A stretch of 64,000 nucleotides of DNA, taken from the NCBI RefSeq assembly GCF_002573715.1, contig NZ_PDHM01000008.1:325-64324 (forward strand), in the 5' to 3' direction. The notes beneath the pieces were generated by a model. That model had not been told where the DNA came from. It made no database searches and saw only the letters and a list, made by a program, of their open reading frames with translations. The stretch comes from Paenibacillus sp. EZ-K15 (GTDB taxonomy: Bacteria > Bacillota > Bacilli > Paenibacillales > Paenibacillaceae). Position numbers and translations under genes: made by a program. Of the stretch, positions 1 through 8,804 are shown piece after piece. Numbering within the stretch: the stretch's first letter is position 1; every line of letters begins with the position of its first letter.

Positions 1-33
1 ACCGTTATCGAGCAATCGATAGCGGTCTTTTTT
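1..33 (+). terminator. Rho-independent terminator at window edge
   Basis: An 11-bp stem (ACCGTTATCGA pairing with TCGATAGCGGT, one G-U pair) closes on the loop GCAA and is followed by CTTTTTT. It ends a plus-strand transcription unit that lies before the window. Confidence 0.85.
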
Positions 34-78
34 GTTATCCTCCGCACGAACTCGTGAAAGAATCATGGAGCATCAGGA

Positions 79-115
79 AGAAGGGCACCCGCTATGTGGG
101 CGCCCTTCTTTTCTT
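79..115 (+). terminator. Second terminator-like hairpin
   Basis: GAAGGGC pairs with GCCCTTC, extended by CCC/GGG across an A-C mismatch, and is followed by TTTTCTTT. It may back up the first terminator. On the minus strand the downstream T-run is poor, so termination of the CYTH-like gene here is less certain. Confidence 0.7.
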
Positions 116-119
116 TACC

Positions 120-172
120 TTAAATATCTTTTTTATCTTAAATATCTAATATCTTTATCTTAGTATCTTTCC
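120..172. repeat. AT-rich TATCTT low-complexity tract
   Basis: Seven irregular copies of TATCT/TATCTTA follow one another and run into the last codons of the minus-strand CYTH-like gene. No function is evident; slippage-type low complexity is the simplest reading. Confidence 0.5.
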
Positions 173-1023
173 AATATCAGCTGTGTTTTCAAGCCGTCCG
201 CAGGAAGCAGCCAACCGTTAGACTCGAGGGTGTCCATTAGCTCTGATCGGAGCTGGGAAGCAACCGAGACATCGGATGTTTTAAAAGAGATTTCGATCAG
301 ATTCTCCGTTCCTGTGCCGTCTGCATTGCGGATCGGCCAAACTTCGAGGCTCATTTTCTGGCCTTTCCATGAACCTTCATAGCGGTAGAACGTCAGCGGT
401 CCATGAATACGGGACTGTGAGAGCTTTTGTTGACCCCAATTCGGGGCGGACCATTTTTTGAGCTTTCCTGGCAGTTTGTCCAGCAGTAAAGCCAAGGCGT
501 CTTGTTCGGATGGAAGCGTTGTGCCGGTTGTATTCGTGTTTACTTTCTTGGTGTTGGAGAAGCTAAGCGTTTGTTTGCCATAGCCCCAATCAATCTCGGC
601 CTCGTAATTGTCATCCGAAGCATCAAAGCCTTCCTGGTTTGCCAAGCTGAGCGCCGCGTTAATATCTCCATTCACGATGGGATACCGTTTCTTATAGGTA
701 AGCTCATAGTTATCTTTATCCTCTTTTTTGCGAAAACGGACGTTCCAGCCTTCGGCATCCAGTTCCAGGTTATCCGTATCATAATAAGCTACACCGATCG
801 CTTGGGGAACAGAGGCTATTCCGAATGCTTGAATGACTTCGCTCCGCAGGCTCCCACCGGATTCCAGCACGGTTTCGGGTTTGGCAAGGAACTTCACTTC
901 ATACGAAGGCACGGCATTGGCGGCGGCCGAAACCTCCGCTGCCTGGAGACCGGTTAGTCCACTTCCTAGAGTCGCGAAACCTACCATGAAAGACAACGTC
1001 AGCTGTTTCCATTTTCTCAACAC
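160..1023 (-). CDS. Secreted CYTH-domain-like protein
   Basis: About 287 residues. A basic N-terminus and hydrophobic segment ending near AEVSAAA form a signal peptide, so the protein is exported. The mature part has features of the CYTH / triphosphate tunnel fold: YEVKF at the start, then YYDTDNLELDAEGWNVRFRK and ELTYKKRY, the alternating charged beta strands seen in CYTH proteins. The canonical ExExK signature is only partly kept, so phosphatase or cyclase activity cannot be assumed. I chose the GTG start because GGGAG lies five bases upstream; an in-frame ATG at 1035 has no ribosome site. It lies downstream of, and codirectional with, the LysR gene with a 169-bp gap. Family assignment is moderately confident; the role is unknown. 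Confidence 0.7.
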   Translation of the reverse strand: MLRKWKQLTLSFMVGFATLGSGLTGLQAAEVSAAANAVPSYEVKFLAKPETVLESGGSLRSEVIQAFGIASVPQAIGVAYYDTDNLELDAEGWNVRFRKKEDKDNYELTYKKRYPIVNGDINAALSLANQEGFDASDDNYEAEIDWGYGKQTLSFSNTKKVNTNTTGTTLPSEQDALALLLDKLPGKLKKWSAPNWGQQKLSQSRIHGPLTFYRYEGSWKGQKMSLEVWPIRNADGTGTENLIEISFKTSDVSVASQLRSELMDTLESNGWLLPADGLKTQLILERY

Positions 1024-1192
1024 AATCACTCCCATAAGCTGGATTTAGGTACACAGCTTACTTTAAACGCTGAATAATTGTGAGTTGTTAACGGGGGAGG
1101 GCGATTGTATCAAATGTTTATAGAATTATTGAATAGCAGCATACATTTTTTGTTAATCCATCTACATAGCTTACAGAATAAATTCACCTAGA

Positions 1193-2098
1193 TCACAGGA
1201 CTTGCTCCAATTGTTTGCCCACTTCGCGCAAAACCTCTTGAAAACGCTGAATTTGGACAGAAGGAAGACGGTCCTTATTATGGACGCTGAATATGTGCCG
1301 GGATGCCCGATGGCCAGGAATCGGCATAACGTGCAGTAAACCATGCTGCTGCTCCCGTTGTACCGCCATCCGTGACATAAAGGAAACATGGTCCCCCAAT
1401 AACACAAGTTGCTTGATCGCTTCCAGCGAGTCCAGCTCTACGGGACTCCGCATATGCAAACCATGCTGCTCCAGCCACAGGTCGGTCAGCTGCCTTGTGC
1501 TGGATTCGGTTCCATGCAAGGCGAAGGGACTGCGAATGATCTGCTCGGGCTGCAGCGAATCCGTTTTGGCTAGCGGATGGTCAGGCGAACATATTAGGGT
1601 CAGATCATCCTTGCACAAGGACTCGGCCTGCAGACTGGAACCTGTAAAGGGCTCGGATGAAATAATGCCCATATCAATCTGGTGCCGCGCCAGCATATCG
1701 CGGATAACCGGAGAAGGCTTGACGGATAAAGAGATCCGTATGCCGGGAAACTCACGGGTAAAGGTATTCAATATCGCGGGCAGCAGATAGGTGGCAGGGA
1801 CATAACTGGCTCCAATGTGCAGCGTTCCCCGATATAAGCTGTCGTATTCGCGGACGACCCGCTCCGACTCCTTGGCAAGCGCATTTATTTTTACCGCATA
1901 ATGCAGCAGAGCTTGTCCAGCCTCGGTGAGAAATGTTTTTCCGCTTCGGGACTCAAACAGCCGGACTTGCAGTTCTTCTTCCAGTGACTTCATATGAAAA
2001 GTAACCGTTGGCTGCTTAATGCCAAGTATTTCTGCCACGCTGGTCATATGATGATGGCGATCGATCAGCTCCACAATTTGCAGCTTCATCAGATTCAT
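1193..2098 (-). CDS. LysR-family transcriptional regulator
   Basis: 301 residues, the usual LysR length. Residues 1-60 form the winged helix-turn-helix (SVAEILGIKQPTVTFHMKSL, then ELQVRLFESR and LTEAGQALL). The rest is a periplasmic-binding-protein-like effector domain beginning at GTLHIGASYVPATYLLP, of the CysB/CbbR-like type. It is divergently transcribed from the ABC importer starting at 2272, the classic layout for a LysR regulator and its target. The shared intergenic region holds a T-N11-A palindrome at 2142-2156. Control of the importer and beta-CASP operon is therefore likely (inference); the effector is unknown. Confidence 0.9.
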   Translation of the reverse strand: MNLMKLQIVELIDRHHHMTSVAEILGIKQPTVTFHMKSLEEELQVRLFESRSGKTFLTEAGQALLHYAVKINALAKESERVVREYDSLYRGTLHIGASYVPATYLLPAILNTFTREFPGIRISLSVKPSPVIRDMLARHQIDMGIISSEPFTGSSLQAESLCKDDLTLICSPDHPLAKTDSLQPEQIIRSPFALHGTESSTRQLTDLWLEQHGLHMRSPVELDSLEAIKQLVLLGDHVSFMSRMAVQREQQHGLLHVMPIPGHRASRHIFSVHNKDRLPSVQIQRFQEVLREVGKQLEQVL

Positions 2099-2141
2099 TC
2101 GTATATCTCTCCCTTGATGATTTCTTATTTATGCTCTCTAT

Positions 2142-2156
2142 ATAGATTTAATCTAT
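2142..2156. promoter_or_regulatory. Candidate LysR operator (T-N11-A palindrome)
   Basis: ATAGATT-T-AATCTAT is a perfect 7+1+7 inverted repeat containing a T-N11-A core, the signature of LysR-type sites. It lies 44 bp from the LysR start and about 115 bp from the divergent ATPase start. No convincing sigma-A promoter for the importer was found; TTTACA at 2195-2200 is only a weak -35 candidate. Confidence 0.6.
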
Positions 2157-2271
2157 GAGTATCAACAGAATTCAAACAAAAAGTTAATTCTGAGTTTACA
2201 TTAGTCTAATACAACGCTTAAACGTAACCCTTACACTGGAAATAGCTTAAGAAGACAGGTTGGGATCGAAA

Positions 2272-3309
2272 GTGGATATTGAAATCAGGGGCATTCAAAA
2301 ATCGTTTCAAGGTACACCCGCGTTACTTCCTACTGATTTGAAACTGCGTCATGGTCAATTCACCACATTGCTCGGGCCGTCAGGCTGCGGCAAAACGACA
2401 CTGCTGCGGATGATCGCCGGGCTGGAACAGCCGGACGGAGGAGAAATCTATGCGGAAGACCGGTGTATCTACTCCGTGCACAAGAAGATTGACGTGCCGG
2501 CGCACAAACGCAACTTCGGGATGGTATTTCAGGATTTTGCCCTTTGGCCGCATATGACGGTATACGAGAACGTTGCTTTCGGATTAAAAGCGGCCAAGCT
2601 TAAGACGGATCTCAGGCAAAAAGTAACCGAAGCGTTGGCTATGGTCCGTTTGGAAGGAATGGAAGACCGTTATCCGCATCAGCTGTCCGGTGGACAACAG
2701 CAGCGGGTTGCATTTGCCAGAGCAGTAGCGATCCGTCCGGCTCTAGTACTGTTCGATGAGCCTCTGAGTGCGCTGGATGCGGTGCTTAGGGAGGAAATGC
2801 GGATCGAAATGATGTCGCTTGTGAAGGATATGGGGTTGACTGCCCTTTATGTCACACACGATCAGGTGGAAGCCATGTCGATGTCGGATGAAATTGTGGT
2901 CATGCGGAAAGGGGAAGTCCTGCAGCGTGGAACCCCGGAGATGATATATGAAACACCCAGTCATCCCTTTGTGGCTTCGTTTATCGGCAAGTCCAATTGG
3001 TTGACGGTCGATCACTCCATGGTGAGGCCGGAGCATGTGACCTGGAGCAGGACAAGCACGGAGGATGGATGCTACCAGGCAACCGTGCTAAGCGTGAGCT
3101 ATGTAGGCGAGCGATACGAAATTCGCTTACAGGTGGATGGTTTGGACAAGTGGACCGCTTACCTGGACAAGAGAATTCCGGTCGGAGAACGCGTGAATTT
3201 GTACGTTTCTCCGCATACGATCTGCCAGATGGGTGAAGGAACAAGTCATGATAAGAACATGAGCATGCAACAGAATATAGCAAAACGCACGCCTGCTGCT
3301 GCAGGCTAA
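2272..3309 (+). CDS. ABC importer ATPase, Fe3+/aminoethylphosphonate type
   Basis: 345 residues from the GTG at 2272, preferred because GGGA lies six bases upstream; a TTG at 2260 is the alternative. It contains Walker A (GPSGCGKTT, about residue 35), the Q-loop (MVFQDFALWPHM), the signature LSGGQQQRVA and Walker B (LVLFDEP), followed by a short TOBE-like C-terminal domain. This is the FbpC/PotA-type ATPase that powers importers with a class-I receptor. It is first in an operon with the receptor lipoprotein, a fused permease and a beta-CASP protein. The substrate cannot be fixed from the ATPase; Fe3+, 2-aminoethylphosphonate or a related anion fit the family. Confidence 0.9.
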   Translation: MDIEIRGIQKSFQGTPALLPTDLKLRHGQFTTLLGPSGCGKTTLLRMIAGLEQPDGGEIYAEDRCIYSVHKKIDVPAHKRNFGMVFQDFALWPHMTVYENVAFGLKAAKLKTDLRQKVTEALAMVRLEGMEDRYPHQLSGGQQQRVAFARAVAIRPALVLFDEPLSALDAVLREEMRIEMMSLVKDMGLTALYVTHDQVEAMSMSDEIVVMRKGEVLQRGTPEMIYETPSHPFVASFIGKSNWLTVDHSMVRPEHVTWSRTSTEDGCYQATVLSVSYVGERYEIRLQVDGLDKWTAYLDKRIPVGERVNLYVSPHTICQMGEGTSHDKNMSMQQNIAKRTPAAAG

Positions 3310-3331
3310 GATGAAGGGGAGTTGGGGAGAA

Positions 3332-4399
3332 ATGAGTCAATTGAAGTTACGGAAAAAAAGCGCGGTACTGTTGTTGGCATCGGTCATGAGCCTAAGTCTG
3401 TTTGGATGTGGCAGTACGCCGAATGGGGATTCAGCTACTAAGCCGGCACTAGATACAGGCAAGCAAACTGCATCGGGGAGTACGCAAGCCGGAGGTAAGC
3501 TCGTCCTTTACAGCGCTGGCCCTCAAAAGCTTGCCGACAATATCGTGAGCGGTTTTGAAGCCAAGACCGGAGTGAAGGTAGAGATGTTCCAAGGCACAAC
3601 AGGCAAAATTTTGGCACGGATGGAAGCGGAAAAATCGAATCCGGTTGCGGATGTTGTCATTCTGGCATCCCTCCCTTCCGCACAGGCGCTCAAGGCGGAT
3701 GGTCTGACATTGCCTTATCCTGAAGCTGCCAATGCGGACAAGCTGAATAAGGATTGGTCCGACGCGGAAGGAAACTATTTCAGCACAAGCGCATCGGCGC
3801 TCGGGATTGTATACAACACCAGTCTGGTCTCTGCGCCGCCTCAAAGCTGGGCGGACTTAGGCTTGCCGGAGTGGAAGGATGCGGTCAATATTCCGGATCC
3901 GACGTTGTCGGGATCGGCGCTGGATTTTATCACGGGCTATTTGAGCGTGAAGGGCGACGCAGGCTGGAAACTGTTCGAGGATTATAAAGCCAATGGGACT
4001 GCTATGGCAGGAGCGAACCAGGAAGCGCTGGACCCTGTGATCACCGGTGCCAAGAGTTTGGTTGCCGCAGGCGTTGATTATATGGCGTATTCGGCTAAAG
4101 CCAAAGGCGAGCCGCTTGACATTGTATACCCGGAGGAAGGAACTGTCGTGAGTCCGAGACCGGCTGCGATTTTGAAATCCAGTCCGAACGTGGATAATGC
4201 CAAGGCTTTCATCGACTACTTGCTTTCTGACGAAGCACAGAAACTGGTGGCGGACGCCTATCTGATTCCGGGCCGTGTCGATGTGGAGGCTGAAGGCCGG
4301 ACCAATCTGAAGGATATTCCGGTGTTTAAAGTGGATTGGGCTTGGATGAATGACCATGGGGATGAGACGGCAGCACGTTTTTCCGAAGTATTCAAGTAA
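3332..4399 (+). CDS. ABC importer substrate-binding lipoprotein
   Basis: 355 residues. A lipoprotein signal peptide ends in LFGC (lipid-modified Cys about residue 26), followed by a flexible Ser/Thr/Gly linker and the bilobal receptor domain (KLVLYSAGPQKLADNIVSGF, then FQGTTGKILARMEAE, then SASALGIVYNTSL). This pattern belongs to the FbpA / AfuA / putative 2-aminoethylphosphonate receptor family. I prefer the ATG at 3332, which has AAGGGGAG and GGGGAG upstream, over the ATG at 3311. A repeat element separates it from the permease gene. Ferric iron ligands cannot be assigned by eye, so the substrate stays open. Confidence 0.85.
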   Translation: MSQLKLRKKSAVLLLASVMSLSLFGCGSTPNGDSATKPALDTGKQTASGSTQAGGKLVLYSAGPQKLADNIVSGFEAKTGVKVEMFQGTTGKILARMEAEKSNPVADVVILASLPSAQALKADGLTLPYPEAANADKLNKDWSDAEGNYFSTSASALGIVYNTSLVSAPPQSWADLGLPEWKDAVNIPDPTLSGSALDFITGYLSVKGDAGWKLFEDYKANGTAMAGANQEALDPVITGAKSLVAAGVDYMAYSAKAKGEPLDIVYPEEGTVVSPRPAAILKSSPNVDNAKAFIDYLLSDEAQKLVADAYLIPGRVDVEAEGRTNLKDIPVFKVDWAWMNDHGDETAARFSEVFK

Positions 4400-4414
4400 G
4401 TGCATAAGAGTGCG

Positions 4415-4583
4415 TGTTCAAAAAGGTCGGTTTTCAGCACCGAGAAGGTTGGATGAAGCTAGGGAGTGAGGAGCGGAGCGTACGTAGTTTGTACGTGAGC
4501 ACCGGAAGGCCCGGATGAATTCAAGATTCGATGCCGAGTTGCTTCTTGATTCACTTCGTGATCAAAATCGGACTTTTTGAACA
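4415..4583. repeat. Palindromic repeat family A, copy 1
   Basis: The ends are perfect 11-bp inverted repeats (TGTTCAAAAAG and CTTTTTGAACA), with similarity continuing about 10 bp inward. The interior holds a small hairpin around GTACG. A second copy lies at 51228-51542. The shared left arm (AGGTCGGTTTTCAGCACCGA), the GGAGCGGAGCGTACG block and the AATTCAAGATTCGATGC block are nearly identical in both. It has no ORF and sits inside an operon, between the receptor and permease genes. Confidence 0.85.
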
Positions 4584-4618
4584 ACCTCTAGGAGTGAAGC
4601 ACAGGAAGGCAATGTGAG

Positions 4619-6316
4619 GTGAACCGAAAAGTGAGACCTGTCATCATGGACAGTCAGCGATTTTTACGGAAAATGGGCGTTATTCTCGCCCTTTTTCTTC
4701 TTATTATAGGCATTGGTGTGCCATTGCTGCTTATTTTCTGGCAGAGTGTATACCCGGATCAGCACTTCGATTGGCTGGCGCCGATACGAACGATAGCCGG
4801 CCATGAGCTGTCCGGTATTTTGCTGCAAACCATCTGGCTAGGGGTATGCGTGGTGGCAGGATCGACACTGTTCGCGCTGCCGCTTGCTTGGATGATGGCC
4901 AAAACCCGGTTGGGACAGCATCGGTGGGTGGACGTGATTTTGATGATTCCGTTCATGACCCCGCCGTATATCGGTTCGATGGGCTGGATTCTATTTATGC
5001 AAAAGGGCGGATATTTACAGCAGTGGCTGCCGGGAGCAGCGAGATGGAGCGATTCCTTCTTCAGCTTCGGAGGCATGGTGCTGATCATGAGTCTGCATTT
5101 GTTCCCGTTTCTCTATCTGCTGCTGCGGGATGCTCTGATCCGGATCGGCGGTAATCTGGAGGAGGCTGGAGCGGTTCATGGCGCAAGCGCAGGATACCGG
5201 TTTAGAAGAATCATAATGCCGCTGCTGTTATCCTCTTACGGCATGGGCGCGATGCTGGTGTTCGTCAAAACCATTGCGGAATTCGGCACGCCGGCAACGT
5301 TCGGTCGCCGTATCGGCTATTATGTGATGACCTCGGAAATCCACAAATATATTTCTAGCTGGCCCATCGATTTCGGTAAAGCGACCTCGCTGGCATCAGT
5401 CCTGCTGTCGGTTTGTCTGGTGATGTGGTACATGCAGTCTACGATCAGCCGGAGGTTTACCTACCGTCTTGTCGGCGGCAAAGGTCAGCGCTCCAAAAGA
5501 TATTCGCTGCGCGGCAGCAAAGGCGCCGTCTGCGCTTTATACATCGGTTTGCTGCTGATATTGTCTGTTGGCATTCCTTATTTTTCAATCATTGCGGCTT
5601 CCCTGATGAAGCTCCGCGGAGTCGGATTGTCCTTAGATAATCTGACGCTTGATCATTACAAGGAATTGCTGTCCTGGGGATCGGTCAGCCAGAAAGCGAT
5701 TAGTAACAGTCTGGGTCTGTCGCTTGCGGCATCTACGGTTGCCGTTCTACTCGGTACCGGTTTTGCCCTAACGATCGGCAAGTCCCAGGCACGGATGCAG
5801 CGGGTCATCGATCTGTTAAGTCTTTTGCCGAATACGGTTCCCGGCATTGTGATGGTGGTCGGCTTGATCCTGCTCTGGAATGCGCCATGGATGCCGGTTA
5901 CGCTCTACAATACCTATGGGATGGTGGTGCTGACGTACGTCGTGCTGTTCCTCCCGTACACGGTGCAATATGTAAAGGCCAGCTTTACGCAGATTGACGG
6001 TACCCTGTTTCAGGCGGGGCAGGTATTTGGAGGCGGTCCTCTGCTTATATTGCGGCGGATTCTGCTGCCGCTGATTATGCCCGGCATGCTGGCAGGATGG
6101 ATCATGACCTTCACGATTGCATCACGGGAGCTGGTCGGGTCACTGCTCATTTTGCCGCCATCGATGCAGACATCAGCTACGTATATCTTTGCGCAGTTTG
6201 AGCAGGGACAGGTGTCTCTCGGGATGGCGATGGCCGTCGTCTCCGTCGGTATGACGGTGCTGCTGTTACTGCTGGTCGAAGCTATGAATTCTAAAAGAAA
6301 GTGGAATGCATCATGA
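4619..6316 (+). CDS. Fused double-domain ABC permease (Fe3+/phosphonate type)
   Basis: 565 residues with about 12 membrane segments in two homologous halves, as in FbpB/ThiP-type permeases that carry both permease domains in one chain. Each half ends in an EAA-like loop: LEEAGAVHGASAGYRFRRII in the first and LFQAGQVFGGGPLLILRRIL in the second. It starts at GTG with AGGAAGG upstream. Its stop overlaps the next gene (ATGA), so translation is probably coupled. It forms the channel used by the ATPase and lipoprotein encoded upstream. Confidence 0.9.
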   Translation: MNRKVRPVIMDSQRFLRKMGVILALFLLIIGIGVPLLLIFWQSVYPDQHFDWLAPIRTIAGHELSGILLQTIWLGVCVVAGSTLFALPLAWMMAKTRLGQHRWVDVILMIPFMTPPYIGSMGWILFMQKGGYLQQWLPGAARWSDSFFSFGGMVLIMSLHLFPFLYLLLRDALIRIGGNLEEAGAVHGASAGYRFRRIIMPLLLSSYGMGAMLVFVKTIAEFGTPATFGRRIGYYVMTSEIHKYISSWPIDFGKATSLASVLLSVCLVMWYMQSTISRRFTYRLVGGKGQRSKRYSLRGSKGAVCALYIGLLLILSVGIPYFSIIAASLMKLRGVGLSLDNLTLDHYKELLSWGSVSQKAISNSLGLSLAASTVAVLLGTGFALTIGKSQARMQRVIDLLSLLPNTVPGIVMVVGLILLWNAPWMPVTLYNTYGMVVLTYVVLFLPYTVQYVKASFTQIDGTLFQAGQVFGGGPLLILRRILLPLIMPGMLAGWIMTFTIASRELVGSLLILPPSMQTSATYIFAQFEQGQVSLGMAMAVVSVGMTVLLLLLVEAMNSKRKWNAS

Positions 6317-7629
6317 TGAAACTGACGGTGTGGGGCGGTGCAGGCGAGCATGGCCGTTCCGCCTATTTACTAAGCGGCAGCCAGGTTCATTTACTCCTGG
6401 ATTGCGGCGTCAAGAAGGAAGGATCGGGAGACTATCCCATGATCCAGCAAGAACAGGTGCCGAAGCTGGATGCCGTGTTCCTGTCGCATGCCCACGAGGA
6501 TCACTCGGTGGCGATTCCGCTCCTGTACCGGCTTGGCTATCAAGGGGAGGTATGGACTACTCGGGAGACGACAGCGCAGTTAACGGCCTACTTTGCCTCT
6601 TGGAGAGAGTTCACGGCAAGGGCAGGCGTAGAGCTTCCTTATATGGAGGAGGATCAGCTGGCGATCCGCTACCGGTACCTGGAGGAAGAGGCTGAGAAGT
6701 TGACATGGTTTGAGGCGCTTCCCGGCGTAAAGGTCATGTGGGGGCGAAGCGGCCATATGGTAGGGTCTGTCTGGTTTCTGGTACAGGCTGAAGGCAAACG
6801 GATCTTTTATTCAGGAGACTATACATCCGAATCGCTGCTGCTAGAGGATGACAGCCCTGCGCTGGTAGACAAGCCTTCTTCCATGCTGCTGGATCTGGCT
6901 ATAGTGGATGCGGCTTACGGGACCGACGCTAATTCACAGGCCGATAAACTGAAGCAATTGGAACAAAAGATTGAGAGCACGCTGCAAACCGGCGGGAAGG
7001 TATTATTACCGGTGCCGGCCGCCGGCCGAGGGCAGGAAATGATCCTATGGGCATACAGGAACTGGGGAAACGTGCCGATCGTGATCGAAGCGCCGCTGAT
7101 CGAGGGGATGAAGCGACTGCTTGAGCGTTCGGAGTGGCTTCGCAGCCAGGAATCGGATCAGGGAATGAGAGATCAGCTGGAGTTATTACTGAATCGGAAC
7201 GATTGGATCATACCCGCTAGCGAGGTGGAACGCGAGTCCTTGCTCCAGAAACACGGGGCATCGCTATGGTTCGTAACCGATGGGATGATGCAGTCTAATC
7301 TTGCGCAGTGGTATTATAGCCAGATGTCCAGCGATACCCGGAATCTGGTGCTGCTCACGGGTCATGTTTCCCAGGGGACTTTTGGACATCGTCTCCTTCA
7401 ACATCCGGCGTCGTACGGTGCCTGCTCTGTCACGAAAATCAGGTATAAGGTACACCAGGGCCTGACGGACGTGCGCCAGATGATAACCGGCGTTCCGGCA
7501 CTGCATACCGTACTCGTCCATGCAGACAAGGGAGAAACGGACCGGTTACGAGCCTGTCTGACAGAGGAAGCACCGAACTCCAACCTTCACATTTATTCCA
7601 TGTCGGTTGGTGAGGAAGTATATTTCTAG
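6313..7629 (+). CDS. Beta-CASP metallo-beta-lactamase-fold nuclease-like protein
   Basis: 438 residues, close to single-domain bacterial beta-CASP RNases such as Thermus TTHA0252 (family knowledge). Metal-site residues visible are D30 (LLLDCG), the motif SHAHEDH (58-64), H148 (SGHMVGSVWF) and D169 (YSGDYT). Beta-CASP features follow: LTGHVSQGTFGH (349-359), H381 (KVHQGLTD) and H403 (VHADKGE). It starts inside the permease stop (ATGA; an ATG three bases later is equivalent). A terminator follows at 7642, so it closes the importer operon. The pairing with a transporter is unusual; it might be a true nuclease or a repurposed phosphodiesterase acting on the imported compound. Confidence 0.85.
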   Translation: MMKLTVWGGAGEHGRSAYLLSGSQVHLLLDCGVKKEGSGDYPMIQQEQVPKLDAVFLSHAHEDHSVAIPLLYRLGYQGEVWTTRETTAQLTAYFASWREFTARAGVELPYMEEDQLAIRYRYLEEEAEKLTWFEALPGVKVMWGRSGHMVGSVWFLVQAEGKRIFYSGDYTSESLLLEDDSPALVDKPSSMLLDLAIVDAAYGTDANSQADKLKQLEQKIESTLQTGGKVLLPVPAAGRGQEMILWAYRNWGNVPIVIEAPLIEGMKRLLERSEWLRSQESDQGMRDQLELLLNRNDWIIPASEVERESLLQKHGASLWFVTDGMMQSNLAQWYYSQMSSDTRNLVLLTGHVSQGTFGHRLLQHPASYGACSVTKIRYKVHQGLTDVRQMITGVPALHTVLVHADKGETDRLRACLTEEAPNSNLHIYSMSVGEEVYF

Positions 7630-7641
7630 TCGTGTTTAGAG

Positions 7642-7673
7642 AACCTTTATCGCTTTCGCGATAAAGGTTTTTT
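7642..7673 (+). terminator. Terminator of the importer/beta-CASP operon
   Basis: A perfect 12-bp stem (AACCTTTATCGC / GCGATAAAGGTT) with a TTTC loop runs into a T tract. Confidence 0.95.
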
Positions 7674-7747
7674 GTGTGGAATGGCTGTTGTGTGTTTAGA
7701 TGTAGGTGAAGTTGGTGAAGGCTGTAATGAACATATATAAAAATAAA

Positions 7748-7780
7748 TTAGTACCAAGTACTAGTACTTGGTGATATAAT
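7748..7780 (+). promoter_or_regulatory. FapR-like operator and extended -10 promoter
   Basis: TTAGTACCAAGTACTAG (7748-7764) closely matches the Bacillales FapR box (TTAGTACC-N3-TACTAA). It overlaps a perfect 20-bp palindrome at 7753-7772. TGATATAAT (7772-7780) gives an extended -10, and the operator covers the -35 region, fitting repression. FapR responds to malonyl-CoA and controls lipid synthesis genes, consistent with the FabH-type gene downstream. Confidence 0.8.
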
Positions 7781-7802
7781 AGTTATAAACTTGGAGGTGT
7801 GA

Positions 7803-8786
7803 ATGATGAGCCAATCAAAGTCAAGAATTACGGCAATCGGGACCTATGTTCCTGAACGGATATTAACCAATGCAGATTTAGAGAAGATGGTTGAAACGAG
7901 TGATGAGTGGATTGTGCAGCGAACAGGCATGAGGGAACGCCGGATTGCTGCCCCGCATGAGTACGTATCGGATCTTGCCATAAAGGCTGTAGAGGATATG
8001 GTTGATCGGTACGGCGTTACCGTACGGGATGCCGATATGATTCTTGTGGCCACAAGCACGCCGGAGTATTCTTTTCCCAGTACAGCCTCCCGGGTGCAAT
8101 CAAAGCTGGGCATTGCAAGCACGGGTGCCCTGGATCTAAATGCCGCCTGTGCGGGATTTGTATATGCACTCCAGATGGCTGACGGATTAATATCCGGGGG
8201 AACCTACCGTAAGATCCTGGTTATCGGCGCAGAAACCTTATCGAAGATTACGGATTACACCGACCGGACGACATGCGTATTGTTTGGGGATGGCGCCGGT
8301 GCCGTATTGTTGGAGAAAGATGAGGATTCGTCAAGTGTCATAGAGTCTGTATCGGGAACCTTTGGCGAAGGCGGCATTCATCTGTATAAAACAGCGCTCT
8401 CCGAGCAAATGGACGGTACAGATTTAAAGAGCGGCTGCCTTGTTCAAAATGGCCGTGAAATTTATAAGTGGGCTATTCGGAATATTCCGGACGGTGTCCG
8501 TACCCTTCTGTCCAAAGGAGGCATGAGCGCGGAAGAAGTGGATTGGTTTGTGCCGCATAGCGCGAATCTTCGCATGATCGAAGCGATTAACGAGCGGGGG
8601 CCATTTACCATGGACCGCACCTTAACCAGCGTCGAGTACCGCGGGAATACGTCGGCAGCCTCCATTCCGCTTGCACTTCAGCTGGCGGTGGATGAAGGAC
8701 GGCTGAAAGCGGGAGACCACGTCTTACTCTATGGGTTTGGCGGGGGAATGACCTATGCCGGCTCCATCGTAAAATGGACGATATGA
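7803..8786 (+). CDS. fabH: 3-oxoacyl-ACP synthase III
   Basis: 327 residues, full length for KAS III. The catalytic triad is visible as C116 (LNAACAGF), H252 (FVPHSANLRM) and N282 (RGNTSAAS). The enzyme condenses acyl-CoA with malonyl-ACP to start fatty acid synthesis in the cytoplasm. Two adjacent ATGs (7803, 7806) follow GGAGGTG; the second has slightly better spacing. The gene is monocistronic, with a promoter and FapR-like operator upstream and a terminator downstream, and no other fab gene nearby. This suggests an additional FabH (compare FabHB of B. subtilis), perhaps with its own acyl-CoA preference (inference). Confidence 0.95.
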   Translation: MMSQSKSRITAIGTYVPERILTNADLEKMVETSDEWIVQRTGMRERRIAAPHEYVSDLAIKAVEDMVDRYGVTVRDADMILVATSTPEYSFPSTASRVQSKLGIASTGALDLNAACAGFVYALQMADGLISGGTYRKILVIGAETLSKITDYTDRTTCVLFGDGAGAVLLEKDEDSSSVIESVSGTFGEGGIHLYKTALSEQMDGTDLKSGCLVQNGREIYKWAIRNIPDGVRTLLSKGGMSAEEVDWFVPHSANLRMIEAINERGPFTMDRTLTSVEYRGNTSAASIPLALQLAVDEGRLKAGDHVLLYGFGGGMTYAGSIVKWTI

Positions 8787-8804
8787 TTCCTTAATATCTA
8801 TAAG

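Noticed and set aside
502..957. 151-codon plus-strand frame opposite the CYTH-like gene
   Set aside because: No ribosome site, atypical composition; the minus-strand gene has a signal peptide and domain pattern.
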